This document shows positions 19,375-28,279 of a DNA stretch of 64,000 bases, one piece after another (positions within the stretch are counted from its first letter, which is position 1; the number at the start of each line of letters is the position of its first letter). The position numbers and the translations under genes are program-made. The notes below the pieces were generated by a model. It ran no database searches and was not told the origin of the DNA. It saw nothing but the letters and a program-made list of their open reading frames with translations. The DNA is from Flagellimonas sp. MMG031 (GTDB lineage: Bacteria > Bacteroidota > Bacteroidia > Flavobacteriales > Flavobacteriaceae). The DNA lies in contig NZ_CP157804.1 of assembly GCF_040112705.1 (NCBI RefSeq), forward strand, positions 2,908,001 to 2,972,000. Reading direction: 5' to 3'.

Positions 19375-22300
19375 ATGAAAAAACTACAATTTGTTTGGAC
19401 CGTTCTTTCGGTCCTATCTATGGCTGCGGGATACTCCCAAACCTTGGAGGAAATTGACGGCAAAGCACTTTTTGGTGATTTGACCGCACGACATATAGGG
19501 CCTGCGCTGATGAGCGGGCGTATCAACGACATGGAAACCCACCCGACCAATAGCCGCATTGTGTATGCCGGGACCGCTGGCGGTGGGGTATGGAAATCCA
19601 GTGATGGCGGAACAACCTTCAATCCCATTTTTGACGATTACTGCCAATCGATCGGAGCAGTGGCACTGGACCCCAACGACCCAGACAATACCATTTATGT
19701 AGGGACTGGGGAAACATGGACCAGGAATAGTGTATCCATTGGCGATGGACTTTATAAAAGCACGGATGGTGGCGCCAACTGGAACAAAATAGGATTTGAA
19801 AAATCGGAACGGATTGCCAATATCATTGTAAACCCAAACAACTCCCAAGAAATTTATGTTGGGGTTTTGGGAGCGCTTTGGGGCGATAGTGAAGAACGTG
19901 GCGTGTACAAGTCCTCCGATGGAGGAGCAACTTGGGAACAGCTTTTGTACGTTGATCCAAAAACAGGATGTGCCGATTTGGCCATGGACCCTACAAATCC
20001 CGACATTCTATACGCTTCTATGTGGGAATTCCGGAGAACAGGCTGGTCTTTTGAGTCCGGTGGCGACAAAAGTGCGCTCTACAAATCTACGGATGGAGGA
20101 AAGACCTGGAACAAAATCCACAATGGCTTCCCAGCAGGAAAATTGGGCCGATTGGCCATTGCAGTGGCACCTTCAAACCCCAACGTGCTTTACACGGTCA
20201 TCGAAGCAGAAAAGGACGAGCGCAAAGGCCTGTACCGCAGTAACGATGCTGGTGCCTCTTGGGAACAGTTGAACAACGATTTTGGAATTACGGTAAGACC
20301 CTTCTATTTCTCTAGGATTGTCGTCGACCCAAAAAATGAGGACGTAGTTGTGAAAGGCGGTTTAAGTGGTTCCATTTCCAGAGATGGTGGAAAAACATTC
20401 AAAAACCTAGGAAATATGCACTCCGATATTCATGATATGGTATTCAATATCAAAGATTCCAATATCATGTACGTAGGAACCGATGGAGGTGTATATCGTA
20501 CCTGGGATGGCGGTACAACCATGGAAATTGTGGAAAACCTTCCACTTTCCCAGTTTTATCAAGTTAGTGTGGACGATGCCGAACCTTACAATGTGTATGG
20601 AGGATTGCAGGATAATGGCTCTTGGTGGGGACCTTCCTCCTCACCAAATGGTGTAGAGGCACGTGATTGGAACTCCATAGGTGCCGGGGATGGTTTCCGT
20701 GTGTTGAAGCATCCCACGAAACCCATCATTTATTCAGAGATGCAGGGAGCGGAAAATGTGTGGCGCATCGACACGGAACGGCAATTGACCAAGACCATTC
20801 AACCACTTCCCGTAAGCGAAGACCAAAAACTACGCTGGAATTGGAATGCACCGATGGCGATCAGCGCACATCAACCAGACCGTTTTTACATGGGCAGCCA
20901 ATACCTGCATAAATCGGAAGATATGGGAGATACTTGGGAAATCATCTCGCCCGACCTGACCACGAACGACCCTGCCAAGCAAAATCAAGAAGATTCCGGC
21001 GGACTTTCCATGGATAATTCAGGGGCGGAAAACCATACCACCATTTTTACCATTGCCGAATCCACATTGGATGAAAACGTCATTTGGGTGGGTACGGATG
21101 ATGGGAATGTTCAAGTGACCCAAGATGGTGGCAAAACATGGACGAATACCGTGGCCAACATTCCCGGTCTACCAAAAAACACATGGTGCTATCATATTGA
21201 AGCCAGTATTTTCGACAAAGGTACCGCCTATGCTGTTTTCGATGGTCACACCATGAACGATATGACGCCCTATGCCTTTAAAACCACAGACTTTGGTAAA
21301 ACATGGACGAGCATAATTTCTGATGATGTGGTCGGTTTCGCCAGAAACATTCAGGAAGACTACGAAAATCCAGACCTATTGTTTCTAGGAACTGAATTTG
21401 GACTGTACATCACTATGGATGGTGGAAAGAATTGGAAAAAATTCACCAACAATATGCCCGCAGTGGCCGTTCACTTTATCGAACTACATAAAAAGACCAA
21501 CGATTTGGTCATGGGCACACACGGTAGAGGAATAATTATTTTGGATGACATATCCCCTCTTCGAAGCATCAATAATGAAGTATTGGGAAAAACATTGCAT
21601 TTTTTTGATACCCCTGATACCGAAATTAGCGAAACCAGTTCCTTTGGTGGAAATTTTGGTACGGAAACCCAATTTGTGGGGAACAATAAGACCAACGATG
21701 TCCAAATCAAATACTATCTCAACAAAAGGCACACCTTTGGGAAAATGACCATGGTGATTGAAGACATGGAAGGTAACCAGATTGCCGAATTAGGTCCGGG
21801 TAAATCAAAAGGCATTAACGTGGTCAATTGGAACTACACTCGAAAAGTACCTAAAGTCGCCAAAGGAAAAACCTTTAGTTTTGGTGGGTTTACAGCGCCA
21901 AAGGTACCCGCGGGCACCTACAAGGCAGTAATTACCAAGGGAAAGGAAACATTTGAGCATACCTTTAATCTTGTGTATGACAAGAACTCGCCCTTGACGG
22001 AAAAAGACCGTGAACTCAAGGAAGCAACCACCATGAAATTATACGATATGACCCAAGAGCTTGCCTATTTGGTCTATGAATTGGACGAAATCATGGAAAA
22101 TGCAAACACTGCTGGAGACAAAAAAACGGTAGAGAAATTAAATAGTCTCAAAGAAACCTTGGTCATTACCACTGGCGATAATTATGTGGGTACCGCGGAA
22201 CCACAATTACGGGAACGAATGGCCGATCTGTATAGCAAGGTCGCCTCAAACTATGACAAGCCCTCCGCTGCGGAGCTTAAAAATTTGGAAGTGATAGCAG

Positions 22301-22407
22301 AACGGTTCAATACCGCTAAAACGGATTTTGCCAAGTTGAAAGATAAATACCTTAAAAAGCAGGCTGTATCCTTGATGACTTTTGAAGACTTCTTGGAAAG
22401 TAAATAG
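19375..22407 (+). CDS. Exported sortilin/VPS10-like BNR-repeat protein
   Basis: 1010-aa secreted protein annotated in relatives as a BNR-repeat glycosyl hydrolase or VPS10-domain protein. A signal peptide (MKKLQFVWTVLSVLSMAAGYS) is followed by a ~700-residue multi-bladed propeller full of Asp-box motifs (SSDGGTTF, STDGGANW, SSDGGATW, STDGGKTW, SNDAGASW, TQDGGKTW, TMDGGKNW), then GTHGRGIIILDDISPLR, a beta-sandwich with the PAGTYKAVITKG-like strand (about 830-870) and a helical C-terminus. Glycosidase activity is not supported by any conserved acid pair that I can name; a binding or folding role is as likely. A second, interrupted gene of the same family lies at 39130. It stands between a terminator and a nested hairpin. 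Confidence 0.85.
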   Translation: MKKLQFVWTVLSVLSMAAGYSQTLEEIDGKALFGDLTARHIGPALMSGRINDMETHPTNSRIVYAGTAGGGVWKSSDGGTTFNPIFDDYCQSIGAVALDPNDPDNTIYVGTGETWTRNSVSIGDGLYKSTDGGANWNKIGFEKSERIANIIVNPNNSQEIYVGVLGALWGDSEERGVYKSSDGGATWEQLLYVDPKTGCADLAMDPTNPDILYASMWEFRRTGWSFESGGDKSALYKSTDGGKTWNKIHNGFPAGKLGRLAIAVAPSNPNVLYTVIEAEKDERKGLYRSNDAGASWEQLNNDFGITVRPFYFSRIVVDPKNEDVVVKGGLSGSISRDGGKTFKNLGNMHSDIHDMVFNIKDSNIMYVGTDGGVYRTWDGGTTMEIVENLPLSQFYQVSVDDAEPYNVYGGLQDNGSWWGPSSSPNGVEARDWNSIGAGDGFRVLKHPTKPIIYSEMQGAENVWRIDTERQLTKTIQPLPVSEDQKLRWNWNAPMAISAHQPDRFYMGSQYLHKSEDMGDTWEIISPDLTTNDPAKQNQEDSGGLSMDNSGAENHTTIFTIAESTLDENVIWVGTDDGNVQVTQDGGKTWTNTVANIPGLPKNTWCYHIEASIFDKGTAYAVFDGHTMNDMTPYAFKTTDFGKTWTSIISDDVVGFARNIQEDYENPDLLFLGTEFGLYITMDGGKNWKKFTNNMPAVAVHFIELHKKTNDLVMGTHGRGIIILDDISPLRSINNEVLGKTLHFFDTPDTEISETSSFGGNFGTETQFVGNNKTNDVQIKYYLNKRHTFGKMTMVIEDMEGNQIAELGPGKSKGINVVNWNYTRKVPKVAKGKTFSFGGFTAPKVPAGTYKAVITKGKETFEHTFNLVYDKNSPLTEKDRELKEATTMKLYDMTQELAYLVYELDEIMENANTAGDKKTVEKLNSLKETLVITTGDNYVGTAEPQLRERMADLYSKVASNYDKPSAAELKNLEVIAERFNTAKTDFAKLKDKYLKKQAVSLMTFEDFLESK

Positions 22408-22426
22408 GTCGTCTTTTGAACAACTT

Positions 22427-22566
22427 AAAAGAGGCTGTCCAAAAAAGCTATTATCTGTCAGTTCGAGCGCAGTCGAGAACTTAAAATCCATTGACAATCA
22501 ATGGGTTTCGACTGCGCTCAACCTGACGAGGTTGAAATATTATGCTTTTAGACGGCCTCTTTTTTA
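22427..22566. terminator. Large nested hairpin: bidirectional terminator around a dispersed repeat
   Basis: Outer arms AAAAGAGGCTGTCC and AGACGGCCTCTTTT bracket an inner inverted repeat, GTTCGAGCGCAGTCGAGAAC against TTTCGACTGCGCTCAACC, with ATCCATTGA / TCAATGGGT pairing at the tip. The U-tract after GGCCTC exists on both strands. It separates the convergent sortilin-like and GH15 genes. Confidence 0.75.
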
Positions 22567-22615
22567 AAATCCATTGTTCAGGTATCCCTTAGCATGGTTC
22601 AAATACTCCTCTAAC

Positions 22616-24415
22616 CTACCCGATGGATTCCAATATTTTTTCGTCCTTCTGTTTGGTGGAAAAGTTGATTGCACATTCAATCAATGCCAAGTGTGAATAT
22701 GCTTGCGGGAAATTGCCCAACAAACGTTTGGTCTTAAAATCGATATCCTCACTAAAGAGTCCCAAATGATTACTGTAGCCCAACAAACGTTCAAAGTGTT
22801 CCAAGGCCTTCTCCTCTTCCCCTATTTTGAACAGGGCGTTGATGAACCAAAAGGTACAAATGGTAAAAGAGGACGAGGGTAATCCAAAGTCATCCTCGTT
22901 CTTATATCGGTACAGCAAACCGTCGTTGCTCAATCCCTCTTCGATTGCTTTAACGGTGTTTACGTACTTTGGGTCCTTGGCATGAATAAACCCGTAGGGC
23001 TCCATTAAAAGAACCGAAGCATCCAAGTGTCGGGAACCATAGCTTTGCACGAAAGCATTGATGTCACTGTTCCAGGCGTTATCGTGAATGTCTTTCTTAA
23101 TTTTCTGTTCGAGGGCTACCCATCGTTCCAATTTTCGGGCCTTACCGAACATTTGAGCCACCTTTATGGCCCTGTCCAGCGCCACCCAGCACAATACTTT
23201 GGAAAAAGTGAAGTGTTTGTCCTCACCTCGGAATTCCCAAATACCTTTGTCTGGCTCCTCCCAGTGTTTGCCCACGATCCAAACAATACCTTTGGTAATG
23301 CTCCAAAGCTCCTCCACATTTTCAATATCGTTACTGAAATTGCGCAACTGTTCGTAGATCACATCCATCAAAATGCCATAAATATCATTTTGACGCTGTT
23401 TATAAGCTGCATTTCCAATACGGACGGGTTTGGAGCCTTTATACCCATCAAAATGGGCCAGTGTCCGTTCCGTTAAGGTTTTTTCCTTGTTGATGCCATA
23501 CATGATCTGAAGTTTTTCGTCCTTGTCGGGCATCAAATCAATGATAAACTGCAGATAACGCTTGGCTGAATTCTTGTGCCCCAGCTCCGAAACCACTTTG
23601 ATCACCATGGAAGCATCCCGAATCCAACAAAAACGATAGTCCCAATTCCTTACTTCACCAATGGTCTCGGGCAAGGAAGTGGTGGCTGCTGCCAAAACCG
23701 CTCCTGTTTTGTCGTAAGTCAGCATTTTTAGGGTAATGGCACTACGGATGATTTCATCCTTGAATTTCTGGTAATCGGGAGTTTTTGCGGCCCAATCCAA
23801 CCAATACACCTTGGTTCGTTCCAGTTCCAATCCCATGGTATCGGTGGTAGGCTTAATGATTTTTTCGTTGTAGCATATCAAAAAGTAACCATCCTCCTGC
23901 AACACGATTTCGTCACCGGCCAAAACAGCCTCTTTATCAAAAGATGTATATAGAAAAAGCGTATCGTACTTCAATTTATGGGTAAGACTGGCGATAAAGT
24001 CCTCCTTCACATAATGCTTGGTCTCTCCCAGTCCGTATTCCAACTTGGGGTCGTAGTTGACCGTAAATTTTGGAGAGCCCGACACATGCTTGATATAACG
24101 GATAATCTCGGGCTGCGCCTTGTATTTTCCGTTCATTTTATGGTGGCGCGGCATAAAGTCGTGCACCTCAAAAACATTGTCACCCTCGGTAAAACGCGTA
24201 ATGAGAATGGCAGTGTTGCGGTAATACTCCTGTTCCACGGAATAATCCCCTTTGGGATGCACCTCAAAACTGCCGCCTTTTTGTTCATCCAACAGCTTGG
24301 CAAATATCGAAGTAGAGTCAAACTGCGGCAAACAGCACCAGTCTATGGAGCCTTCTTTGGAAATCAATGCCGCGCTTCTGCAATTTCCTATAATTCCGTA
24401 ATTCAAGTTGTCCAT
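22616..24415 (-). CDS. Glycoside hydrolase family 15 protein (glucoamylase/trehalase type)
   Basis: 599-aa cytosolic enzyme without signal peptide. The N-terminal ~230 residues form the beta-sandwich domain that starts YGIIGNCRSAALISKEGSIDWCCLP, typical of bacterial GH15 proteins. The (alpha/alpha)6 barrel carries VRNWDYRFCWIRDAS near residue 255, GIWEFRGEDKHFTFSKVLCWVALDRA near 395-420 (first catalytic Glu region) and LLMEPYGFI with the LGNFPQAYSHLALI motif near the C-terminus (second Glu region is less clear). GH15 includes glucoamylases and the mycobacterial-type trehalase. Because it is divergent from the trehalose synthesis gene with 103 bp between starts, trehalose turnover or a glucan precursor role is likely; sequence alone cannot choose. 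Confidence 0.88.
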   Translation of the reverse strand: MDNLNYGIIGNCRSAALISKEGSIDWCCLPQFDSTSIFAKLLDEQKGGSFEVHPKGDYSVEQEYYRNTAILITRFTEGDNVFEVHDFMPRHHKMNGKYKAQPEIIRYIKHVSGSPKFTVNYDPKLEYGLGETKHYVKEDFIASLTHKLKYDTLFLYTSFDKEAVLAGDEIVLQEDGYFLICYNEKIIKPTTDTMGLELERTKVYWLDWAAKTPDYQKFKDEIIRSAITLKMLTYDKTGAVLAAATTSLPETIGEVRNWDYRFCWIRDASMVIKVVSELGHKNSAKRYLQFIIDLMPDKDEKLQIMYGINKEKTLTERTLAHFDGYKGSKPVRIGNAAYKQRQNDIYGILMDVIYEQLRNFSNDIENVEELWSITKGIVWIVGKHWEEPDKGIWEFRGEDKHFTFSKVLCWVALDRAIKVAQMFGKARKLERWVALEQKIKKDIHDNAWNSDINAFVQSYGSRHLDASVLLMEPYGFIHAKDPKYVNTVKAIEEGLSNDGLLYRYKNEDDFGLPSSSFTICTFWFINALFKIGEEEKALEHFERLLGYSNHLGLFSEDIDFKTKRLLGNFPQAYSHLALIECAINFSTKQKDEKILESIG

Positions 24416-24518
24416 AGCTCAAAAATTCTCAAAAGGGTTCGAATGAATTGGTTTTGCGCTCGAATTTCCCGATTTTTAAAGAAAGAAAAAATTAAAATAC
24501 GTCAAAAATCACCGATTC

Positions 24519-26729
24519 ATGGCCAAAACTATCATAATCTCAAATCGACTACCCGTTCAATTACAAATTAGCAATGGAAGCCTTACCGCAATTCCGAGCG
24601 TTGGAGGATTGGCCACGGGAATGAAATCCGTACACAGCGGAGGGGAAAGTCTCTGGATCGGTTGGTCCGGCCTTACCGACGAGGAAACACCGGAAGAGCT
24701 GGAAGATGAAATTGATGAGGCCCTAAAGGAACATGGTTGCGCCAAGGTAAAGCTCAACTCAGATGAAATAGACGGGTTTTATTATGGATTCAGCAACCGG
24801 ACCATTTGGCCGTTGTTCCATTATTTTTTGAAGTATTCGGAGTTTGAACTCAACTTTTGGGATACCTACAAGGCCGTAAACCAAAAATTCGCCGACGCCA
24901 TTATCGAAAATTCGGACGAAGACGACACCATTTGGGTGCACGATTACCAATTGATGCTGGTCCCGCAGATGGTCCGTGAAAAACGCCCCAACACCACCAT
25001 TGGCTTCTTTTTGCACATTCCCTTCCCATCCTTTGAGATTTTCCGGACCTTGCCTTGGCGTGAAGAAATTTTGGAAGGTTTATTGGGGTCCGACCTCATT
25101 GGATTCCATACCTACGATTACGAAAGACACTTTTTAAGTTCCGTTCGCAGACTTATTGGTTTGGATGTGAGCTTCAATGAGATTTATCTGGAAAACAGGG
25201 TGATCAAAGTGGACTCCTTCCCCATGGGCATCGATTACAAAAAGTTTAGGGACGCTGCTGTTCTTCACGATTCCAAAAGCATGGAAGAGCGAAGCGATCT
25301 ACAGTTGCGTTTGGATAACCACAAAGCATCGGCACCGGACACCAAATTGATCCTCTCCATAGACCGTTTGGATTACAGTAAGGGAATCGCCAAGCGTATC
25401 AATGCCTTTGAGTATTTCCTTCAAAAGTATCCGGAGTACAAAGAAAAGGTCCGGTTGATTATTTTGGCCGTACCGTCCCGCTCCAACGTTCCACAATATC
25501 AATTGTTGAAAAGAGAGGTGGATGAACTGGTAGGTCGCATCAACGGTGAACTCTCCACCGTGAACTGGACACCTATTTGGTATTTTTACCGTTCCCTTCC
25601 TTTTGAAAGTTTGATCGATCTGTACACCTCTAGTGACATTGCCTGGCTTACCCCGCTTCGGGATGGAATGAACTTGGTGGCCAAGGAATATATTGCCACC
25701 CGAACGGATAAATCCGGGGTGTTGATCTTGAGCGAAATGGCCGGCTCCGCCTACGAAATGAACGAAGCCCTCCTCATCAACCCGAATAATTTTGAACAAC
25801 AGGCAGATACGCTAAAGCAGGCCTTCAATATGCCCTTGGACGAGCAGATTGCCCGAAACACCTTTCTCCAAAAACGATTGGAACGTTACAATGTTGAGGT
25901 GTGGGCCAATGAGTTTATGAATGCACTAAAAGAGAATCGCGACTTGGGAAAAGCTTTCATTTCCGAAAAAATGTCATCCGAAATATTGATATCCATAGAA
26001 GAGGCCTACGCCAAATCAAAAAAGCGATTGCTGTTCTTGGATTACGACGGCACCCTCGCAGATTTTCACAAGGACCCACAGCAAGCTTCCCCCGACGATG
26101 AACTGTATGAACTGTTGGACGCCCTGAATCAGCAGGAAAACACTACAGTATTTTTGATCAGCGGAAGGGACAAGCAAACCTTTGGCCGCTGGTTTTTGCC
26201 CAAAAACTACAACATGATCGTGGAGCATGGGGTGTGGATTTCCAGAAATGGGGAAGAATTTAAAATGCTGGAACAGGTAAAGGGCGAGTGGATGAAAAAA
26301 ATACGTCCAGTGTTGGAATCCTTCGTGGACCGGACACCGGGCTCCTTTATTGAAGAAAAAAACTATTCATTGGCCTGGCATTATCGAAACACCGACCCTG
26401 ATTTTGGCACCAAGCGGGCAACGGAACTCAATACGGTATTGCGAAGTTTGATCGGCAATGACGATATTAGCGTTTTGAACGGGAACAAGGTCATGGAAAT
26501 CAAAAGCAGCAATGTGAACAAAGGGCGGGCCGCTACCAGAATGTTGAGCGAGGACGACTACGACTTTGTCTTTGCCATTGGGGATGACTGGACCGATGAA
26601 TTCATGTTCCAAGAACTACCCGATTCTGCCATTACGGTAAAAGTGGGACTGAAGAAAACCCAGGCCAAGTACCATGTGGAGAGCACCAAAAAGGTAAGGG
26701 AACTTTTAAAACGATTTACACGACCATGA
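24519..26729 (+). CDS. Bifunctional trehalose-6-phosphate synthase/phosphatase
   Basis: Fusion of OtsA-like GT20 synthase (residues ~1-465) and OtsB-like HAD phosphatase (~490-736), making trehalose from UDP-glucose and glucose-6-phosphate. Synthase motifs: SNRLPVQ at the N-terminus, SVGGLATGM, WVHDYQLMLVPQMVR (substrate-binding Asp), HIPFPSFEIFR, GFHTYDYERHF, SIDRLDYSKGI and LRDGMNLVAKEY. Phosphatase motifs: LFLDYDGTLADF (nucleophile Asp), FLISGRD, and GDDWTDEFMF. All key residues are intact. Bacteroidota often carry this fused form. Its last codon overlaps the next gene by 4 bp, indicating translational coupling. Confidence 0.95.
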   Translation: MAKTIIISNRLPVQLQISNGSLTAIPSVGGLATGMKSVHSGGESLWIGWSGLTDEETPEELEDEIDEALKEHGCAKVKLNSDEIDGFYYGFSNRTIWPLFHYFLKYSEFELNFWDTYKAVNQKFADAIIENSDEDDTIWVHDYQLMLVPQMVREKRPNTTIGFFLHIPFPSFEIFRTLPWREEILEGLLGSDLIGFHTYDYERHFLSSVRRLIGLDVSFNEIYLENRVIKVDSFPMGIDYKKFRDAAVLHDSKSMEERSDLQLRLDNHKASAPDTKLILSIDRLDYSKGIAKRINAFEYFLQKYPEYKEKVRLIILAVPSRSNVPQYQLLKREVDELVGRINGELSTVNWTPIWYFYRSLPFESLIDLYTSSDIAWLTPLRDGMNLVAKEYIATRTDKSGVLILSEMAGSAYEMNEALLINPNNFEQQADTLKQAFNMPLDEQIARNTFLQKRLERYNVEVWANEFMNALKENRDLGKAFISEKMSSEILISIEEAYAKSKKRLLFLDYDGTLADFHKDPQQASPDDELYELLDALNQQENTTVFLISGRDKQTFGRWFLPKNYNMIVEHGVWISRNGEEFKMLEQVKGEWMKKIRPVLESFVDRTPGSFIEEKNYSLAWHYRNTDPDFGTKRATELNTVLRSLIGNDDISVLNGNKVMEIKSSNVNKGRAATRMLSEDDYDFVFAIGDDWTDEFMFQELPDSAITVKVGLKKTQAKYHVESTKKVRELLKRFTRP

Positions 26730-28249
26730 TGAGAGCATTAGTGCTTTTTTGCTTCCTGTGTTCCATCCATGGATGGTCGCAAATGGAGACAGAGGTCTAT
26801 CTGTTTGACCTCGATATGAGCAACGGAAAGCCTGTTTTGAGCAATCCGAAAAACATTTCCAATAATCCGGGTTATGACAACCAACCCTCTTTTTGGGATG
26901 ATGACCACGTCCTTTTTGCCTCCACACGCGAAGGTCAAACGGATGTGCTTCAATTCAATGTGAGCGAAGGCAGTACCTCTTCATGGTTGACCTATACCAC
27001 AACGGGCAGCGAATATTCTCCTCTTCGTATTCCTGGAAAAAGGGCCATTTCCGCCATTCGGCTGGATGTGGACGGACTGCAACGGCTGTATGAGTATGAC
27101 CTCAAAAATAGCACCTCCGAACCGCTTTCGGAATTAAAAATCGGTTACCATGTTTGGTTTGACAAGGAAGTGTTGGTCACAACGGTTTTGGTACAAAACC
27201 GTATGGATTTGGTGGTCATCGACCTAGAACAAGGCACCCATACGACCGTTTTTCAAAACGTGGGGCGATCCTTGCACCGAATACCGGGTAGTGATTTAGT
27301 CAGCTTTATCAGTAAAAAGAACGCCAATTGGGAAATACGATCTCTAGACCCCGCAACTGGTGATACTAAAAAAATAGCGGACACCTTTGGACAGCAAGAG
27401 GATATTTGTTGGTTGAACGGACAAACAATACTGACCGGGGCCGGCAAAAGACTGTTGACATTGGATGTGGAGGCTGATGATGCCGATTGGGAGACCGTAA
27501 TGTCCTTCGGATTGGAGGAAATCAACAACATCAGTCGTATAGCGATAAGTCCCAATGGCAAACGGCTCGCGTTTGTGGCAGAGGATTCCCCAGTGAAAAT
27601 TATCCAAAAACAGGTAGAGGCCTTTAACAGCAGAAACTTGGATGCATTTGTGTCCTGCTACACCGAAAATGTGGAAGTGCGGCGCTTTCCCAACGAAAAA
27701 ATGTACCAAGGCACGGACAACATGCGTGAGAACTATGAACGCTTCTTCGAAAACGTGAAACAATCGAGCGTGGAAGTCGTGAATCGTATCGTTCTCGGAA
27801 ACACAATAATTGATGAGGAAAAGACGATGGTCGATGGCAGGGAAGGTCATCAAGTGGCCATTTACAAAGTGGAGAACGGGCGTATCGCTTCGATGACGTT
27901 TGTCTTTCCCGATGGGCCCCTGACCGATGCGGAAACCATTGTTCAAGAGCAATTGGAAGCCTACAACAACCGTGATATCGATGCTTTTGCCGACACCTAT
28001 GCTGAAGGCATTGAACTCTATAGTTTTCCAAACTCCCTTAACTCGAAAGGCAAATCCAAATTAACACAGCAATACAGCACATTCTTTGACAACACACCCG
28101 ATTTACACTGTGAAATTCAGAATAGAATCGTTATCGGAAACAAAGTAATCGATCACGAATCGGTAACTGTCAACGGAAGAATTATCGAGGCGATTGCCAT
28201 TTATGAAGTTGAAAATGGCGAAATTGTCAAAGTTACCTTTATTCAATAA
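26726..28249 (+). CDS. Exported propeller protein with two C-terminal NTF2/SnoaL-like domains
   Basis: 507 aa, overlapping the trehalose gene by ATGA; a second ATG at 26729 is an equal candidate start. A signal peptide (MMRALVLFCFLCSIHGWSQ) precedes a WD40/TolB-like propeller (about 20-285; blade motifs NQPSFWDDDHVLFAST, YSPLRIPGKRAISAI, ISPNGKRLAFVAED). From about 290 to 395 and 405 to 507 come two copies of an NTF2/SnoaL-like fold (VEAFNSRNLDAFVSCYTENVE and LEAYNNRDIDAFADTYAEGIE begin them; both end with a YKVENGRI / YEVENGEI strand). The combination is unusual. Catalytic SnoaL residues are not evident; ligand binding is the safer idea. Its link to trehalose metabolism rests only on overlap. 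Confidence 0.8.
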   Translation: MMRALVLFCFLCSIHGWSQMETEVYLFDLDMSNGKPVLSNPKNISNNPGYDNQPSFWDDDHVLFASTREGQTDVLQFNVSEGSTSSWLTYTTTGSEYSPLRIPGKRAISAIRLDVDGLQRLYEYDLKNSTSEPLSELKIGYHVWFDKEVLVTTVLVQNRMDLVVIDLEQGTHTTVFQNVGRSLHRIPGSDLVSFISKKNANWEIRSLDPATGDTKKIADTFGQQEDICWLNGQTILTGAGKRLLTLDVEADDADWETVMSFGLEEINNISRIAISPNGKRLAFVAEDSPVKIIQKQVEAFNSRNLDAFVSCYTENVEVRRFPNEKMYQGTDNMRENYERFFENVKQSSVEVVNRIVLGNTIIDEEKTMVDGREGHQVAIYKVENGRIASMTFVFPDGPLTDAETIVQEQLEAYNNRDIDAFADTYAEGIELYSFPNSLNSKGKSKLTQQYSTFFDNTPDLHCEIQNRIVIGNKVIDHESVTVNGRIIEAIAIYEVENGEIVKVTFIQ

Positions 28250-28279
28250 TGAAATAATCCATAAAACTAACTAAACCTC

